Part shown: piece after piece, positions 31,771-44,100 of the stretch
How positions within the stretch are numbered: the stretch's first letter is position 1
How the letters are laid out: each line of letters opens with the position of its first letter
Assembly (NCBI GenBank): GCA_950106755.1
Contig: OX467083.1
Span: 22,625,029-22,689,028, forward strand
Source: Climacium dendroides
Taxonomy: Eukaryota; Streptophyta; Bryopsida; Hypnales; Climaciaceae
Length of the DNA stretch: 64,000 bases
Reading direction: 5' to 3'
The notes under the pieces: model-generated
What the model saw: the letters and a program-made list of their open reading frames with translations, nothing else
The model's database searches: none
Told to the model about the DNA's origin: nothing
Position numbers and translations under genes: made by a program

Positions 31771-34024
31771 CTAGTACAGGGGGAATTAAACTGCCAGAAG
31801 GTAATATGAATTTAATAGGGTTGTGCCAATACACGATGGGAATATGGAATAAGCTATTCAATGTGTTCTTTGAACATGTCGTGGACATTGATGTTCTCTA
31901 CAGTATTTTATTGTAATTCAAGGAAATTTTTTACCAGAAATATTTAGAGGGTTAAGAAGACGAGTTTGTCTTCATGACAATGAATTTTATGAAGTGAATG
32001 TTTTATAGCCTCGCAATTCGGTTTAGGGTTTAGCGTGAAGATGAGAGAATTTTGGGGTTTGGGAAGTTAGTACATTTCCATTCAAAGAAGTTGTGGAACC
32101 ATGGGTTTCAAGTAGTTATATATTGTTTACCTTGGAGGGGGGGCCTTCAGTGGAGTACTGTGAGGGCATAAATGGTAAAGGGGGGAAAATGCAGACATGG
32201 AGGAAAATATTTTGAACCTTTGGTGGGACAATTTTTGGAAGCTTTCTGTTGAATAAGGGCTTTCATTGACAAACTGGAGTGCCTTACGGAGAATGCACTA
32301 TACAGAGGGATTTGTTCGTAAATGGCATGGGGTCATTATTGACATGCACCATTCCAATTTCATTCATCATTGTTCGTAGATTATTTGTTGTTCAAGGGTT
32401 AGCAACATCAAAACAAAAATGACCCCATCGAAATGTTGAGATGGATTCACATTTGAATGATCACTGTACACTAATTTTGTTAAGGGCTTGAAGTCTCCGA
32501 CCGGGTTATACATGAAATTAGTGTCTACATACTTATTGACATTCATTACAATCTAGGGAAAGAAAACACTTAATGGCGCTTATTAGGTAACCATTTCAAC
32601 TTTAATTTTTATCTTAGGATTGCAAAATGGTAATATGAAACAAAATCAGCAGTTCCATGAAATGCTTTATTTGTTCTCATTTTCGGTCAGGAGTAATTTT
32701 CCGGAATTATTAACTCCTTCTAAGGGTTAGATGTCCCTGGATTGGTACAGCGTTTTCATTTCAACGAAGAAGCCAAAACAAATTAAACTATCAAACTAAA
32801 GACTACTTTTACATTAATTACATTTCTTCAAAAAAGACTTGTATTCAACCCCAAAGTAATCACACTAGTCCAATAACTTGCCAAATAATTGAAATTGAAA
32901 TTTGTTTGGACAGGCACCCTAAAGTCCTAAACGCATGTACGGTGTTTCACTGACGCTTGGTTTGGCTTCAGCTTCGGTTCAGGCTCGGCTGCCCGAACCT
33001 CCTCTGGGTCTGGAATCTTCTTTGGCCAGGTGACAATGCGTCACGCGTATGCATGTGCACCTGGGCTGCACGCACGTGGTTCTTGTTTTCTGCGTAGTGT
33101 TTTGCTTTGCAGCGTCGTCGAAGTATGTTGTCCATTGCAAGTATTAAGCTTCCTATGGTTCCAGTCGTTTCTCGTGTTGTTTTTAGGGTTTGGGAGCGGG
33201 GTGACAAATTTGCAGGGACTGCCGGGAGACATGGGCTGTTTGGCGCGGGGCGCAGGGTTGACGTAGGCACTTGAAGATGTCTCAAGTAGTCCCACCACTG
33301 TGGTGAGGAACTTTGATGTTGCTATGATGAGGGTTCAACGGCCGCCTACAACTTTGTGCAGCTTCTCGCTTCAACGTCTCCTCTGTGCTGTGGACGGGAC
33401 AGGCGCTGCTGAAGTGAAGCTCATCTGAGAAGAAGAACGCCGAGGTTCGTTCTCGCATCGTTGTCCCTTACTTTGCGTTGTCGCCTGTCGTGTTAGTGGA
33501 GTTTGCTGCGTTGTAGGGTATGTGCTTCGAGCAGCCCGCTTCGAGCGGTCAAGGAAGTCGAGCTCAAAGGATTGTGTACGTAGTATACTACCGTAGAGAA
33601 ATTGGGGTTTAGGGAGGGTACGTCAGGTTTGCACCAATGGCGCATAGGTCTTAAGAGTGTTTACGGGGCACCGTCGTGTTTCCCGCTGTGCTGCGCAAGC
33701 TTCAGGCATACGGCAGAGACACTTCTGCTTTGCGTGTGTTAACTTCCTAAATATATTCAGTGTTCTACTTTGAAAATCGCACTCTCTTCTGGATAATAGA
33801 ACTGTCCAATGGGCGAAATGCCGCAGATGCCGTTCGCTCCTAGGTGAGGCACGATTAATACCGGCTTTGTTATTATCTTGTAGCACGAAGTGAGGTCAAC
33901 CGACCACATGTTGTGGTAAATTCGACTGAGGGTTTATTACCTCGCATTGTTTAGGCAGTTTTCAAATGGGCTACGAACGGTGGAAACGTCATTGAGTGTT
34001 TATTTTCTTTTATTTTCGTTTCAG
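31771..34024. other. Upstream region of the first Ulp1-type gene
   Basis: No coding exon could be assigned. GC content rises from about 32,940, with a TAGGGTTTGGGAGCGG segment near 33,184 and GGGGTTTAGGG near 33,605. This suggests a promoter and leader for the gene that follows. The true first exon and start codon were not found. Confidence 0.4.
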
Positions 34025-37000
34025 AGACGGCTACCATTACCCGGACAAGTACTTCTACTATGAACCAGTGTTTCGATTTGGCAAGGCGATAGCGTATCGG
34101 AATTGGTTTAGGTACGTCGACACACCGCCAGGGCCTCTGAAGTGTTCTGTGATGATGGCGAAGTTGAAGAAAGTATCAGCAGTCGCACAGGGTGAGGGGG
34201 AAGGACGACAGGGAGGCGCAGCTGATGTAGAGTTTACGTCACCTCCGGAGGTATGTACTGGCCTGCACTATTTTTGGAATTTCTTCACATGTATCGCCAA
34301 GATTTTTCATTCTTGCAAGCCTATGGTTGCTACGCATTTCTCATTTTCACCTCTTGCCTGATGCCAAGGTTCAGGCGGTTTCATCTGGCGAACATGGATC
34401 GGAGGGTGAGCCCACCGAACTAGGGTCGGAGGATGAGGCAGCCACGCAGGGGCCGGGGGGGGGGGGGGAGGCCATTGGACAAGGGTCACAAGGTGAGGCA
34501 AGCGGCCAAGGGACTCCAGCGTAGGGGTTCTGGCAAAAAGTCACTATTGACAAACGCACCTTCGATGTCAACTACGGCACAACAAACGAGTTTAAACGAC
34601 TTCTGGAGGAATGTTCGGGACAAGCAGCAACACTAGTCCAATGTGCAGGTGATAGGTCCAGAAAGTATTTCAAGTGCATTCATTGTGGGAAGGCTATATT
34701 TAGCAACAAGATGCGGCTCAACTCCCACCGATTCAATTCACAATGTCCTGTTGTGAAGGACCACATGGGCAACCCCATGCGCTTGTTGCCATACCCAGAT
34801 CAAGGCCTTGGTTAAGGCAAGATGTCAGAGATGATTCGAAAGGGAAAGGTTGTGGATGTGCAAGTGACAGTCACACGAACTAGAAAGACTAAGGAGGTGT
34901 GTGTAGGTACAAAGGTGAGGGCTCTGGAGTCTGTAGGGGATCGTCCGAAGGGAATGAAGCATACGCCAGAGGCAGGAGTAAACTTAACAGCAAAGGCTTC
35001 AAAGGGTTCTAGTGGGCAAGCGATGCAGGTGCAAACATTAAGGGGTTTAGTGCATACCTGAGTAGCAACAATTCTGCATCAGATTAACCAGGAGCATGTC
35101 CAAATGAACCAAGAGCACGACCTCAGTGTGACTGCGGAAAGGAGAGTCACCCAAGATATTGCGCTTGCCACACAGGTGAGGAGTAGTCCGCGCGATAGTC
35201 GTGCAGAAAGCAGGGCAGTTCGTACGTAGCTTAAAACACCGCCACCACAGCGAAGCGATGAAGTCGGTGGTTGGAGCGTCACTGACGAGGAGGCACCAAA
35301 TTTCATTGTGAAGCAGAGGACCTCTAGGAACGTAGCCCACGCGCAGTCTTCAAAACCTAGGTTAGCACAACGGCAAGATCACATATTGCATGAAGAAATG
35401 GCTGACGATGTAGGAGTGGTACAAACAACGCAAGGGGCTGTCGCTCAAACAATTGCTGATTTGCGGGCTGCGAGGGGAATTGGTTCAGCGCCTACTGATC
35501 TTGTCTGGGGTAATGTTCATGGACCATCTACACAGGCCACTCAGGCGCCAAGTAAGAAACGGAAAGGCATGAGTAAGGATGACGTAGGGGTGTCTAGGCC
35601 AAATGAGGGTGCCCCCAAGAGAAGTAAGGGATACGGGGGAACGGAAGCCTCATGCCTTACATCCAATGGCATTGAAGGTCTCTCTTTTGACCCCATAGGA
35701 CTTAGTTGTCAATGCAATGTCGTGGAAGACCTTCCAGATTCTCCCGGTGTAGACATCGCTAGGCAGACTCTAGGGGAACAGTGGAGACAATCTGCCTTGC
35801 CCGGTTTCGAAACACTAGCAGAAGCAACGGATGTCGATACCCGGTGCAGGCCAAATTCTCTGAACATCAATGACACCACTGAATTTGACCGCCTCCTGAG
35901 CGCTACAGAAGGGGAGGACCATGACATCGGACTTCTAAGAACCCCTGACCATGTCTTGTCCTTCGACAATGTCACGCCCATTGACCACGTGACGCCGTCG
36001 GACTATGTGATTCCCTCTACCCCTGCAACGGTGGTTCATGGGGGCTCATACGAAGGGTTCAGGATTGGGGTTCAAACAGTGAATGACACTTCCAGGGCTC
36101 AGACATTGCAGATAGTCTTGTGGACGGGAAACTATGAAGGGAATGATGCACTGCATCATTACTGGTTGTCCAGATTAGGCTCACCAGAAGTCCATGTGTT
36201 CCACCCACATCTGGAATTTGCTAAGGCAGTTCGACTGGAACGTCTGCGTGGAGATGAGGAGGAGGTTAGAGTGGCAGCTCGTAACAAGGTTGATGCCTTG
36301 GCTGCTTGTAAGCCTCTCTTACATGCACCGCATACAGTTGAGGCGCCGGATATGTATCACCTCGTCCGAGCAAGGCCAAACTTGTTGGATTGGTTGTGGG
36401 AGGGGCAGTCCAAGGCGAAGTTTGTAGAAAGATTCAAGGAGTCTTGGGACTCTCAGAAATTCCAAGCAGCCACTCGAGAAGTCAGCATGTGGTGGTTATG
36501 TAACGCTAAGGTGATTCAATACTGAATTGGAATAGTTATGATTCATCCTTCAGTTTTCATCATGTACTAGTCCTGCCTCGTGTTTACGACTATGCAGCTT
36601 CAATATAGTGTTCCGTTTCAGTGTTTCGTTTCAGTGTTCTATTTCAGTATTGTGGTGATGTCTCTGTATCTTATGCTTAGTGCTCAGAAGTAGTGTGGGA
36701 TTGGCTTTCTGGCAGGAGGAGGACTACCAAGACACTTGGGAGGCGCTTGGATGCGCTATCAGTTCTTTGTGCCAATCTGTGAAGTATGGCAAGGCGCCCA
36801 CGGATATTGAACTCATGGCGAAGTACCTGCAATTTTTACAAGACCTTGCAGCCTACAAAGAGAAATGTCGCATCGCGGCAGTTGAACTAAGCACAGAGCA
36901 AGACCACATCATCCACGAAGCTGTTGCAAACTTCAAGCATGAAACGCGTTTTAGACGTGAGGCCTGCATATGGGACTGGTGCCCAATTTGGCTTGTCCTT

Positions 37001-39164
37001 GTAGACAACCCTGAAGTCCTTCAAAGGTTACCACCACTACCCTGGCGTCATGATGGTGCGTGAAACATTAAACCTTCCTTGCACGTTGTGAATGACATTC
37101 TCTGTCTTCGTTTTTGTCGTGTTTGTAGGATGTTCAGCTTATATAGGGTTCCCGGTTGGGAGTTCGTCCCTTATATTTATTGCCCTGCTTCAGTCTTTGT
37201 TGAAAACTGTTGTTAATTTATAGCCATGTGGAAAATGCAGAGGAGGAGAGTACGTTAGCTCGATGCATGCTCCTTACTGAGAGTCTTCCTAGGCTCCGGC
37301 CTCCACCTTTTGTGCAAGTACTCCGCATTGCACTTCACCACATGTTCGGACGTTGGTGGCAATTCACATGTCCCATCTTTGGCATCAGTCACTCTGTGAT
37401 TCGGAGCCTATGCCGGAGGACACGAGACCTCATGTTTGCTGTATCCATGTTCACCTCCGAAGCGACGTTTCGTTTTTCAGGAATGGCAGGGTTTCAGCCA
37501 GATGTTGTATAAGCTAGTGTCATGAAAGATGCGCAATTGGTGTGCGACGGCAAGGACGAGAGAGTAATGGATAGCGTCATGCAGTGGGTGAAAAGAGTGC
37601 AACTGCGAGCTCTGCAAGACTTGGTGCGTGACTTCCCAAGTGTGTTCCATCGTTGCTGGACGAGAACACTGCCTGTACAGTGGGGGGAACAAGGCAAGTT
37701 CTGGTCTAAGTGTCTCAGAATGCGAGAGGAGCTTAACATAGGCTCAATTGTAGACAACGGTGTGCCTAAGTGGGCTACCAAAGTGAAGGAAGCACGCCGA
37801 AAGATAAGGGACCTCATCGAAAACATGGACGCTACGCTCAATGAAGACGAGGAGGTCGTTTGGACCCAGTACTATGCTGACCTTGCACAGCATCCACGCA
37901 CTATGCCCCATGGACTGTGCGATGTCAGGCATGTTGAGGTTGACACATCACAAACTCTTTCTCAATGTTTCGCCACTCTCAGTACGTTACCAGAAGCTAA
38001 GTCCACCTACATTCCTGACAACTCTGACGTTGAGCGCCACCCCGACAATCATCCCGACATTGTACGGAATGTGACACATCCGAAGGCTGTCACTTTTGCC
38101 CAGAAATCACCCATGGATGGGAACACGAAGTCTTTGTGTACGCTTTCTATTCACAAGACTTATGATTTCTTCAACGTAGAAGAACTCATGGAAGCCTTGC
38201 CAAGGTACCAGAGTTCATCAGTGTTTTACTTGAGCTCTATACTTTCTTTGTAATACTGTAATACTATCTCAAAGACACTGACATGTTGTTTTGTAGGAAG
38301 GGCAAGGGGGGGCGTGACAGTGGTCAAGTTTACTTCTACGGAGGACAGTGGGACTCAATACCAGTGCCATTGTCTCAACTCCAAGCCCTGAGACAGAGTA
38401 GGAAATTTCTCAAGCAAAATATCGTTGAGGTACTTTGCCGACGGTTGTGGTGGAGTCTCTCAGCCGAGGCTCGGGGGAGGGTGTACATAGCGTCGTCCTT
38501 CATACATGGCGCTCTTATGGTTGGAAGGCCAGATCCAAGCGACAAGGTGCTACTCAAGTGGGGGTGGCAATACCTTGTTCCATACCGACTGTATGGTACC
38601 TGCCCACCCCAAATGGAGGTCATAGTTCCTTATGTTGGTGCCTTGCATTGGTCAGTTTTCATCTTGACAGAGACTCGAATACTTCACCTTGACAATGCAG
38701 ACATTCACGATTTCGCCCCCGATAGGGAGTACATTAGTCACCTTCGGAGGGCATGGCAGCTCTTACACGACAAGGAGCTGAACTTGCCGTCCACCACTGA
38801 GAAGGTACCTACATTTCCTCAGAGGGGAAACTATGAGTGTGGATTCTGTATGCTACGGTTTATTGAGTGTTATATTCGCGCCTTTCATGCTGGTGAGCCA
38901 ATTGTGGAGATATCAAGGGCAAGGGACATATTCGAGGCCCAAGTGCGCATGGAGGTACAAGGCCCAAACATGCAAAAGAACGTCATTGCAGCCATTGCAT
39001 ATGAGCTGACAGAGGTTTCGGTGAGTGACCCTTACGAGCCCCCCTTCCGTGTCATGTATGACACGGAAGGCAGTCACTCATCTGGAACAGTTACTCTCAC
39101 GCAGCCATGCATTGATGATGCAAATAGTATCCCTTATGATAGCAACCTTTCAGTACATGCTTAG
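34025..39164 (+). pseudogene. Zinc-finger/Ulp1 protease gene, copy 1, with in-frame stops
   Basis: Exon model: 34,025-34,250; about 34,375-36,510; 36,716-37,055; 37,224-38,204; 38,297-39,164, with GT-AG introns. Joins 36,510/36,716 and 38,204/38,297 keep frame; the join before 37,224 is off by one. The large exon has a C-x2-C-x13-H-x5-C zinc finger (34,675-34,747), a disordered region with basic patches (KKRKG, KRSK) and a conserved block with WTGNYEGNDALHHYW and DMYHLV. The next exons contain WDWCPIW and an RALQDL/DFP helical region. The final exon is the peptidase. In-frame stops: TAG 34,522, TAA 34,813, TGA 35,059, TAG 35,227, TAA 37,510. Apart from these stops the frame is kept throughout. 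Compare with copy 2 at 41.1-46.2 kb. In plants such proteases are often carried by MULEs, where their role is unproven. Confidence 0.8.
38297..39164 (+). CDS. Ulp1/C48 SUMO-protease domain exon, copy 1
   Basis: The last exon of copy 1 is open for 289 codons. It carries the full C48 catalytic set: His in ALHWSVF (38,646-38,648), Asp in LHLDNAD (38,691-38,693), Gln (38,820-38,822), and Cys in NYECGFC (38,838-38,840). Gln and Cys are six residues apart, as in yeast Ulp1. A C-terminal helical part follows the Cys (LRFIECYIRAF). C48 enzymes cut SUMO-type isopeptide or precursor bonds, in most known cases in the nucleus. The domain looks chemically intact, although upstream exons carry stops. The acceptor TTTTGTAG is at 38,289-38,296. 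The gene ends TAG at 39,162. Confidence 0.88.
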
Positions 39165-39366
39165 GTGCTAGGGGTGTGTGTGCTGCACGAGCAATGTTGT
39201 GTGAAACCACTACGACTATCTTGGCGGGTTTAGGAGGGGGGGGAGGTTAGGAGGACACCAGCGTCTTAGCGTCAAGTGGACACCTTGTACAGGATGAATC
39301 CACCACCTTTTCTTGTAGCGGAACCTATATGTTAGGGTATGTCCGGCTCTGTAATTGTTGATGTAT

Positions 39367-39372
39367 AATAAA
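39367..39372 (+). terminator. Candidate polyadenylation signal of copy 1
   Basis: AATAAA lies about 200 bp downstream of the copy 1 stop codon, in a TGTATAATAAAC context that resembles plant near-upstream elements. Position and sequence fit. No transcript evidence can be seen. Confidence 0.4.
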
Positions 39373-41149
39373 CTTTTCTGAAATGTTCCTGGTTTGTTGC
39401 AATAATGTTTACGGTATGGAGGCATGGCACGTTCAGGGTTTTGTCATCCATGGTTTAGTCATGAAAACTGAATGGGGAGAGTCCCTCCGGGAATTCGCCC
39501 GTGAATGCAAGACAGAATTGCTATGACTAGTATGGTAGGAGTTGCTTGCATTCATACTTGTACAAATAGAAGATGATGTGTGCAACACCCTCGGGTTGGC
39601 ATGTTCAAATATATTAATCAATAATTAATTATATGTGAGTGTGGAAATCATTCAGTACATTAAACATGTGGACCTCCTCAATAGTATGTGAACTAACATA
39701 CTGGAGGCTTCTTCAAGTGACCTTAACATGAAACAAAAAAGGATGAACATTATTGAAAGTAGTGGACTTTGGCACGAAAATGAATCCTGACAGTGTTTTC
39801 TATGTCTGAACAGTGGTCATATTCAGTGTCTTAGGAAGACCTGCAATGAACGTGCAATAGAATTTATGAATGAAATGAACAAGGCGGAGCAGTAACACCG
39901 AATAGTGCTATAGGATCTAGACTAGACATAGGGAAGTTAAGAAATTCCAGTGGAAGCCGAAAGGCATTCCGCTAAGCCGTGCGTTCTTACAGGTATTCGT
40001 AAGTTCTCCAAAAAACCTGGTATGGAAGCCATCCCGTTGACAGCAAGTGGCCCGGAAATGCACAGCATCCAACGCCAGATGCGCTCCAGGATTGAAATTG
40101 ATGGAGTTGCAAAACACTTTTCCCAAGGTTCTACCTAACAATGGATTATCTGCGCCACCTCCTCCTCCTTGGCCCGCCCCCCTTGCAATTAAAACCTGCT
40201 GGGCATACCGTAGTAGGAGATCGATGTTAATGTTAATTGTCGTCAGAATTCATTAGGAAGATCACCCAATTCCAGAGATTGGCAAAGGTGGCAGTTTATG
40301 AAGTTAAACAGCCCGTCCCTGCGTATGACATGTAAGAAACCTTGATCCTTGACAACTACGTTGGCTTTAGAGGTTCACAGCATATTTTTTTTGTGTTTCG
40401 TTGTTGTAGAACAACCCACCGAAAGCCTTCTTCTTCAATGTCCGCTCATCCCTAGGAGAGAAAATTCTGTCGCATGGAGAGGTTCACACTTTCGTTCACT
40501 CTTTCAGAGGCGTTACACTACCGTCTGGCCGTAGTGTGGTATTTCAGTCGTGCCGGAGTAGGGCAGCCTTCACGACGTACTTAGTGTTTCGCTGGCGGGC
40601 AATGCCCTACACCGCCCGCTTGTGTGTCCGCTGTCCTTGTTTGTCATTGTCGAGGGCGCATTCTTCCGTCCTTCCTTAGAGAAGACAAAGTGCGATGTGT
40701 GGGATCGGAGTTAGTGGTTCTGTGGCGAAGTGAGCTTAAGTGTTAGGATTTCCAGGATGTTTTGAGAATTTGCAGTCGAAGTAACTTCCTTGAAGTGGAT
40801 GTGGTGTATGTAATGAGAAGACTAGAATGAGGCTCCCACAATGAACTGGACTGCTGGTTTGGCGGAGCAGCAATGGCGCGTCCAAGGACCTCAAAACCCT
40901 AGGTTTGTTTTGGCCTCCTCGTCCACTACAAGGACAGGCGTTGCAGGTATCCTGATTTCACTGGTGAAGCAATTCATTTGGGCAGCCGTTTTCGGACTAA
41001 CAGTGTCACCAATATTTAGAATTCGAATATGCACTTCGTACGAGAGTTTCCCTGAACCTCCAGTTTTAAAGGTGTGCTTGTGAATTATGCCTTGTGCCCG
41101 TGGTTGTGTTTGTAGGGCTTGGCAAATGTAGCATCTAGCATTCTTGCCT
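39373..41149. other. Spacer between the two Ulp1-type genes
   Basis: No exon can be assigned with confidence. A 62-codon plus-strand opening at 39,950-40,138 (KFSKKPGMEA start region) is unrecognised. The part from 40,820 (ORF 40,841-41,083, followed by a GTGTGC donor-like site) may hold the first exon of copy 2. It does not clearly match the first exon of copy 1. Confidence 0.35.
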
Positions 41150-44100
41150 TCAGCAGCGTCAAGTGGTTATCTCATTCCATATTTGCCTTCATGTAGGAGG
41201 CCACGACTTTGTCTGTCGCACAGTGTTTCGAGTCCAGGGTCACAGACGTCAAAGTTGTTGCTATCTTGCGAATGCTGGCTACTGCGGTGGAGATACGTTT
41301 CGCTACGTCATGGAAACAAGAATTCATTCAACCCGCGCTAGAAAGAAGAACATGCAGGAAGAAGTAGTTACCGCAAGTGTGGCAATTCCATCATTGAATT
41401 CCCAGGTGATGCATAAGCCTTCTACCTACCATGTCCTATTCCCCTAAGCCGAGGTGAAGTTGGCTTCATGTCAATTGAACACCACGTCGTTGCTTGTGTG
41501 CCTCGTTTTGTAGGTGTCCATGCGGCCTACATCAGAGATTGTACCACCTCAGTTGCAGGGGAGGGGGCTTTTGGCAGCTGGTGAGAATTGACAAACAGGT
41601 CATAAATGTAAACTACGGTAGTGAGGAGGAATTCACAAGACTTTTGGAGGAGTGCGCCTCCGAAGCAACAACGAACATGCGTCGGCCAAGAGCACCTTCC
41701 AGGCGGTTCTTCCAGTGCATTCACTGCGGTTTGGCGACATTCACCAACAAGATGTGCCTAAACTGCCATAGATTCAACTCCCAATGTGCCAGCGTCCGAG
41801 ATGCAGATGGAACTCCTAAGCAGTTGCTACCTTATCCAGATCAGGGTCTGGGTATTGGGAAGGTGTCCGAGGCCATACGAAAGGGAAAGGCTGTAGATTT
41901 CAAGGTCAAGGTCATTCGAAAGCAAGACACAAAGGGAAGTAGAGGGGCAGCGAGGGGCCTAAAACAACCTGCCATCATGGACCACGTCCCTACCGCTCCC
42001 ATAAGTAGTGAAATCATCGCGAAGAGCGTGGACTTGCTATCCCAATCCCACGTGACAGCAACGCATGACACACAGGAGGACGCTCTCAGGAAAGTGACCT
42101 AGAAGAAGCCAAAGGTAGTGCGTTTCAAGGAGGTGACTCCACCAGCACCGCGACATAAAGGACAGTCACAAAGCCATGACAGTGACTCTACGTTTGATGA
42201 TTTCATGATCATTTCCAGACACACAAAGAAGAGCAAGGCAGTTCGGTCTTCCCCACGTCCATCACATTGCAGAGAACATGGCAAGTCGCGTCCAACACAC
42301 CCTAGAAGACAATTTACAACTGGGGCTAATAGTTCTGCTTTAATGCCGAAGGTGGTACCAGTCACGAAGGTTGCATCTGTAATGGAATCTGCCCCCGGTG
42401 ACCCTGTCACCGCACACACCATAGTAGCTCCTGAAGAAATTTGTCAATTCCGAGGGAACAAACGCAAGCTGCGGTCCAACAGCGATGGCCAAGCAGGGAG
42501 TGCGAATGCAGGGCAAGCCACACGACCAGAGGCAGAGGCAATGCCACATTCACAATTGGCGAAGAAAGGGAAGGTTCCTATTTTGCCAGTACCGATTCAT
42601 CCTGATCCTAAACTACTTGTCCACACCGCCCCAACCCTGGACACTATTCTCCCCCTCGAAGTCTTTGGCGAAGAACCTTTGGAAGGTAGACTATCAGAGG
42701 GAAAAAGCAAGGACGCCTTGCATACATTAACGGTGGAAGCAGAGGTGGACACTGAGGCGAAACGTATTTCGGAGGAACATTGCTTGGACATCAATCTTGA
42801 CATGGTCCTGGTGGACGGAGCCGCAAATACTGTTTTGCCAGAAGGTGGAACATCAGCGGTCACAGAATCCGGATCGCAAAGTTATCATGATTCCATAGAT
42901 GATAGGCAGGTAGCCGTGGATAGCGCCTCCATGGAGCATCGATTACTAAAGGATGGATTGCAAACAGTCCCTTGGACAGGAAACTACGAAGGAAATCATG
43001 CCTTGTACCATTACTGGATGTGTGGTGTAGGAAGTCCTAACCCGATCTCATATGTTCCGTAGTTGGCTTCCATCATGCACAGGCAACCGGCTAGACTACT
43101 AGAAAATGAAGAAGAAGTGAGAAAGGTAGCGCTGGCGGAGGCAGCTGCTCTTGCAGCGTCGCAGCCAAAAGTGTCTCCACCAATTACTCGTGAAGCACCA
43201 GATGTGTACCACCTCCTCTGTATTTGGCCCCAATTACTCAGCTGGTCATGGGAGGGGCTGTCAGGAAAGGAGTTCAACGCTAGATTTTCAGAGGCGTGGA
43301 GCATTGGACAGTTGGATGAAGCCATTTGGAAATGCAGCATGTGGTGGTTCTGCGATGCCAAGGTCTGAGTACTACAGACTTCTCCATTCCAACAACTCAG
43401 ATTCCCTAGTGGTTGCTTCTTTTGAAGTGGGTGAGAAAACTGTCAGAGCCTTCGGTCACTGGGGTGACCACCTAAGTGTATTGTGGCCACCGCATGACCC
43501 AAGGCCTCGCCATCAGAGTCTATGCTTACAGTGTGATGTTCTCTTGTTTTGATAGGAGGAGGATTTTCCCCGTGTAGCAACCGCCGTGGGGCGTGCCGTC
43601 AAATCTCTCTACAGTAGCCTAAAGTATGGTAAACTACCGCTGGACATGGAACTGATGGCGCAATAGTTACAGTATTTGCTAGACCAAGCCCACTATGAGA
43701 GTGAGTGTCACGTTGCTGCTGCACTTATGTCTGCCCAGGAGCAACGAATTGTAGAGGCTGCCCTTACGGACTTTCAACACCGAACAAAAATTCAACGAGA
43801 GGCATGCTTGTGGGACTGGTGCCCAATTTGGATGATCGTATCGGAGAATAGAGATATCCTCGTAAAACTACCGTCGTTGCCTTGGCGTCATGATAGTAAG
43901 TACTACCTTCAGTTAGTGTTTCTGTACAGTGTTTCGCGCTAGTAGGCCTTCGGCAATGGGGTCAGTTTGTGATTATGTGCTATATATTTAGCATGACGAT
44001 GATTGCTGACCATTGTGTGTACTACAGTGGAAGAGGCTGCTTGTATCCGCTACATCCTGTTGGAGCAAAGAATTCCCAGAGTCAGTCCGCCCCACATAGT

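Noticed and set aside
31372..31809. 145-codon ORF across the minisatellite, a possible repeat protein
   Set aside because: The unit length varies through A-runs, so the frame changes between units. Overlapping ORFs in other frames show the same peptide in pieces, which points to DNA-level repetition.
34455..34468. Run of 14 G in the copy 1 exon as a programmed frameshift site
   Set aside because: The frame is consistent before and after the run, and copy 2 has no such run. It is probably a slippage product, and its exact length is uncertain.
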